From the NCBI GenBank assembly GCA_023375785.1, contig SZWC01001606.1, positions 133,251-197,250 of the forward strand: DNA of 64,000 nt, written 5' to 3'. Below the pieces are notes generated by a model. It saw only the letters and a program-made list of their open reading frames with translations, did no database searches and had not been told where the DNA came from. Shown piece by piece: positions 59,975 to 64,000 of the stretch; position 1 is the first letter of the stretch, and every line of letters starts with the position of its first letter. The translations under genes and the position numbers were made by a program. This DNA is from Penium margaritaceum. Lineage: Eukaryota > Streptophyta > Zygnematophyceae > Desmidiales > Peniaceae.

Positions 59975-61175
59975 TGATAGCAGCAGCCAGCAGCAGCAGC
60001 AGCTTGCCGCGGCAGCGAGTAGTGGCAGCAGCGGCCAACAACAGCAGCATACATAAGCAGCTGGCAGTAGCAGCAGCTTGCAGCAGTAGCAGCCCGCAGC
60101 GGCAGCAACCGGCAGCAGTAGCCGACAGTAGCAGCTGCACGCAACAGCCAGCAGCAGCAGCAGCCAGTGGCAGCAGCAGCAGCCGGCTACAGCAGCAGCC
60201 GGCTGCAGCAGCCCGCAGTAGCAGCAGCAGCAGCTACTGCAATTGCGAGCCCGCTGCTCGAGGCAAGCAGCGGGCTGCTTGTATCGAGCAGCGAGCAGCT
60301 CGTTGCCTGCAGAAAGCAGCGAGCTCGCAGCGAGCAAGGCAAAAAAAAAAAGAAAACAAACAAACAAAAAAAACAGGGACACCCCCTCCCCTTTTTGCTT
60401 AGGAGTAGCAGCAGCAGCAGCCACCGCTGCAGCAAAAACAACATCAGTAGTAGTAGCTACAGCAGCAGTAGCAGCAAGAGCAGTAGCAGCAGCAGCAACT
60501 CAGCAGCGACAGTAGCAGCAGCAGCGGCTGTAGCAGCAGCAACAGCAACAGCGGCAGCAGCAGTAGTAGCAGTAGCCGCTGTAGCAGCAGCATCAACAGT
60601 AGCTACCCACCACTGCTGACGTCAGTGGCCGTCCGCTGACGTCACTACTCACGTCAACCACAGACAAAACAAAAACAACAAGCAGGACGCCACCAGGAGA
60701 CTCTGCTGACGTCCGCCATCCTTGGCGGACGTCACTACTGACATCAGCAGCACACACCCAGCAACAAAGAAGAACAAAACCAGAAGAAAAAAAAGGCTTG
60801 GGACACACCATGGCTGAAAATCACGAGGCAGAGGGGTCCTCCTCTGTGGGAGTGACCCCTACCTCCCCTTTCTTGTGGCGTCTGCAGCAGCAAGAGCTGC
60901 ACCAGCGGTAGCAGCCACCGCTGCAGCAGCAGCAGCAGCAGCAACAGCGGCAGCAGTAGCAACGACAGCAGCTGCTGCAGCTGCACCAGTCACCGTAGCA
61001 GCAGCAGCGGCTACAGCAGTAGCAGCAGCAGCAGCAATAGCAACTGCAGCAGCGGCAATAGTAGTAGCAACAACTACAGCAGCTGCAGCAACAGTAGCAG
61101 CAACAACAGCAGTTGGCGCAGCAGCAGTAGCAGCGGCAGTAGCAGCAGCAGCAGCCGCTGCAGCCACAGCAGCCC
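59975..61175 (+). repeat. CAG/GCA-rich leader of Copia F
   Basis: Dense gcagcagcag and agtagcagcag runs at 59975-60245, 60405-60605 and 60870-61175, with an A-rich island at 60343-60380. Depending on frame they give poly-Ala, poly-Gln or poly-Ser. It lies between primer site and gag, so open frames here are composition artefacts or a leader peptide. Confidence 0.85.
60617..60746 (+). promoter_or_regulatory. Cluster of CRE/as-1-like TGACGTCA motifs with a perfect hairpin
   Basis: Palindromic TGACGTCA occurs at 60617-60624 and 60637-60644, with half or variant sites at 60651 (ACGTCA), 60707 (TGACGTCC), 60727 (GGACGTCA) and 60739 (TGACATCA). TGACGTCA is the core bound by plant bZIP factors of the TGA/CREB type. 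The stretch 60707-60734 is a perfect 12-bp inverted repeat with a 4-base loop (TCCT). Whether it drives the element is inferred. Confidence 0.55.
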
Positions 61176-61289
61176 ACTGGTGTTGTCAGTGGCGACCCTG
61201 ACCCCATCGTGGCTCTTCAGCACTAGCTCGCCGCCTTGACGCAGTAGCTTGCCGCTCTACAGCCACCAGCCTCCCAGCCTGCCACCTGT

Positions 61290-62640
61290 GTGCTGCCATC
61301 GTTCGTCCCTCCAGGACACACCAGCCCGGCTGTGTCTGCTACCACAAATTATCTGGCACAGCAGCAGACTCAGCGCCAGTGGCAGACTGTGACGTCCGTC
61401 CTTGGCCCCACTCTGGATGCCGGCCGCAGGAAAAAGGACTTTGAGACTCCGTTGCCGCCGCTTCAGGCCGGCGAGCAGTTCCGGAGCTGGGAGCTCAACT
61501 TCCAGATCTGGGCGTAAGGTGAGGGTCTATGGATGTACTACACCCTCCTTTATGACTCCACCCAGGCCGACCATCTGTATGATGTTGGTCGCGCCATTCG
61601 TGCCCTAGTCCCAGTCGCCCCTCCGGCGTCCCGCCTGGCCCTCGAGCATTTCCTCGGCGACTTCACCACTGACGTCCCTCCAGACCCTGCCGCCACCTGG
61701 CATGTCCTCACCAGGCCCCATCGCCTGTCCAGCGATGCTCAGATCAGTCGTCTGCTCCGGGAGTTCAACTCCCTGCACATGGGGGAGACCGAGACAGTCA
61801 CTGCCTACTGGCAGCAGGCATAGGACATCCTTTGACGTCTCGGCACATCCGCTCCGCCCCCTCTATCCGCGCTTCTCACCATCGAGCGCGGCGCCACCAG
61901 TGCGTACGCGAACGTCTTCGTGCACTACCCCTAGGACGTCCTCTCCACCATAGCTGCCCAGGGCACCCTCATGCCCTGGGCGTACGAGCTCTTCCTCCGT
62001 GTTGAGGAAGCTTGACAGGATTCCCAGCTCCATCGCATGGAGGCGCTTGCATCCCCTGCCGTCGCCTCCCCTACAGGTGCCTCCGTGGCCGTCGCCTCCC
62101 CTGCCGTTGCCTCCGTGGCCGTCGCCTGCCCCACAGCAGCTACCTCATCGTTGTCATGAACGAAGAAGAAGCGCAGGAACAGAAAAGGCAAGGGTCCACC
62201 GCAACAGCAGTAGTAGCAGTCGTCGACCGGGTCCAGCGGTGGTGGCTCGGTCTGCCACAATTGTGGTCAGCCTAGACATCGGTGGTACACATGCCCTCTG
62301 CCAATGGACAAGGCCCGCGTCATCGCCACCTTGCGACGCCAGCGGGAGCGCCGTCTCACCTCTGCCGCCGTCGCTACTGCTGGCCCTGACACTCCGACCT
62401 CTTCCAGCAGCTCGGCCACTCCGACAGCTTTGCCTGTCCTGCAGACACCCCCGCAACAGCAGTACTACTCACATCCATCGGTGCTTCCGCTTCCTTTGCC
62501 GGCCCACTCCTCCTACTACCTGGGCTCCGACGCTGTGGAGCAATACATCGCGCTCCAGCTTGGCCTGGCTCGCCCTCCTCCCCAGGGAAGTGCGAGTTGC
62601 GTCACTTCTTGCCCTCCTGCCCAGCTCTGCATGACTGAGT
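61290..62640 (+). pseudogene. Copia F gag region
   Basis: The gag core is near 61420-61800 (GEQFRSWELNFQIWA, LLREFNSLHMGETETVTAYW). A Pro/Ala/Ser-rich stretch follows, then a C-x2-C-x4-H-x4-C knuckle at about 62251-62292 (CHNCGQPRHRWYTC). It packages the element RNA. A few breaks. Confidence 0.75.
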
Positions 62641-64000
62641 CTGAGCTGCGGTCATGTCCTGTCTCTTCGTCGGTCTCGTCGTCTCCCGTGGACTCCTCCA
62701 CCCCACTCCTTGAGGACATTGCGTGGCTTGACGATTGGCATTCTCGTTTCGCGCTCCCTTCCACCGCATCCGTGTCCCTTGCTTGCTGTCATGTGACCGT
62801 CAACAAACTGGCGACCCCTGTCCAGGACCCTGCTGAGACTTGGATCATCGACTCCGGGGCCACGCATCACATGACGGCCTCTTGTGAGGCCTTCAGTATG
62901 ATTGGCCCTGTCGGCAATGTCTCCGGTGTCTGGACGGGCTTCGGACAAGTGTTGCCGGTCCGTGGCGTTGGCGTCGTTTGTTTCTGTGGTCCTGCCGGTG
63001 ACGTCTTTCTGACCGATGTCCTCCTCGTCCCTGGTCTCGAGCTCAGCCTCCTTTCCGTGACTGCCCTTGACCGCATGAGCATGGACGTTGTGCACTTGCG
63101 TGGTGTTGGCATTGTGTCGTTGCGTCCATCTGGTCTTGTCATACTACATGCCACCGCCCGTGGCAACCTGTGGCATGCCCCTCGCCTCTCCTCTTCCTCT
63201 CCCGTCTCTGCCTCGTCGACCACCACAGGCCATGTGTTTGTTACCAATACGCTTTCTCCTCAGAACACCCGCCTCTTGCACCGCCGCCTTTGCCACGTCC
63301 ACTCCACCGCCATAGACAACATGCTCCGCACCCAGCCGGCCAAGGGCCTTGACCCGGAGACTTTCCCTCTCCCGTGCCCCACTGAGTGCATTGACTGCGC
63401 TCAGGGGAAGATGCATCAATCCATGTATCCCTTGTCTTCCTCCCGTGCGTCCGTCCCTCTTGACCTGGTCCACTCGGACGTCATGGGCCCTCTCCCCACC
63501 GCGTCCGTCGGGGAACATGGCCGCTATGTCCTCACCCTCATGGACGACTATTCTCGCTACCGTTGGGTCTTATGCCTCCGTCAGAAGAGCGATGTCGCTC
63601 GGGCCATTCAGGACTGGCTTGTCCTTGCGGAATGCGAGTGTGGCTGCCCTCTTCGCCGCTTTCGTTCCGATCGCGGCGGCGAGTACATGGGCAAGGCCAC
63701 GGCCTTTCTTGCCTCCCGCGGCGTCCACCATGAGACGTCTTCGCCCTACACATCCGCCCAGAACGGCGTCTCCGAGCGTTGGAACCGCAACATGGCCGAC
63801 GCCGTCCGCACCATGCGCGTTGAGTCCGGTCTGTCCGATGGCTTCTATTTTGAATCCATGGCCTACATCACCTGGGTCTGGAACCGGATTCCCCACGGTC
63901 CTCTTCCCCGTCAGTCCACACCCTACCAGCACTGGTGCGGTCGGCGTGCTGACATCCGCCCGGCTCGTGTCTGGGGCTACGTAGCCATTGTGTTGCTGCC
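62640..64000 (+). CDS. Copia F pol, protease and integrase part (partial)
   Basis: Protease near 62832-62880 (WIIDSGATHHMTASCEAF). Pre-integrase zinc block near 63265-63420 (LLHRRLCHVHS, CIDCAQGKMH). Integrase catalytic core from 63460: VHSDVMGPLP with the first Asp, RSDRGGEYMG with the second, and a Glu in SERWNRNMAD. It reads open to the right edge of the window. Confidence 0.85.

Larger units (their letters stand above)
59267..64000 (+). mobile_element. Copia element F, cut by right edge of window
   Basis: Parts present: 5' LTR, exact primer site, a repeat-rich leader of about 1.6 kb, gag with a knuckle, protease, pre-integrase and integrase core. RT, RNase H and 3' LTR would lie beyond base 64000. 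The pol frame from about 62640 to the edge reads smoothly, so this is the freshest LTR element here. A few breaks are present in gag. Confidence 0.88.

Noticed and set aside
60875-61201. Poly-alanine protein
   Set aside because: It is a frame through (GCA)n-type leader sequence of Copia F. The reverse strand gives equally open Cys-rich and Ala-rich frames.

Overview
The window looks like repeat-dense nuclear DNA from a large-genome green plant lineage. A streptophyte alga such as Chara fits best, but this is an inference. The pointers are Copia elements primed by initiator-Met tRNA, a Tourist-type MITE with a TTA target duplication, and a family-28 glycosidase exon behind a hydroxyproline-type Ser-Pro-rich stalk. 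Nothing bacterial is present: no operons, no Shine-Dalgarno spacing and no CRISPR. Host coding sequence is about 2.5% of the window.

Region by region. 1-8363: an RLE-type LINE (zinc finger, reverse transcriptase, restriction-like endonuclease) whose 3' end runs into an (ACACC)n array. 8403-9891 (minus): the first coding exon of a polygalacturonase-like wall enzyme; its first intron contains the array, and probably the antisense LINE. 10685-10852: a possible exon of an unrecognised, divergently placed gene. 11550-11929: Tourist MITE. 12213-14233: an AT-rich element with long inverted arms. 15651-30123: an old LTR-bounded Copia element (A) with more than 5 kb of pyrimidine-rich leader. Copies of an unnamed repeat lie just outside both of its LTRs. 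31700-33730: a badly worn Gypsy fossil. 36119-36838 (minus): the tail of an L1-type LINE. 36944-38316: GA and GT microsatellites. 39700-64000: Copia fossils E (+), B (-), C (-), D (+) and F (+). C and D lie head to head, and F runs off the right edge.

The Copia elements share a layout: tRNA-type primer site where visible, then a leader or gag N-terminus swollen by simple triplet or pyrimidine repeats, then protease, integrase, reverse transcriptase and RNase H, then a purine tract and 3' LTR. B, C and D share a nearly identical purine-tract segment although the LTRs following it differ.

Assembly quality matters here. Seven single-N positions and two longer N runs occur. At five of the single Ns the sequence before the N is repeated straight after it, so several apparent tandem duplications, including a doubled reverse transcriptase in the LINE, are probably contig-joining artefacts. 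No complete host gene can be read. The most interesting leads are the LINE with its pentanucleotide end, the wall-enzyme exon architecture, the repeat-swollen Copia leaders, a perfect CRE-like hairpin in the leader of element F, and a small acidic open frame between elements C and D.
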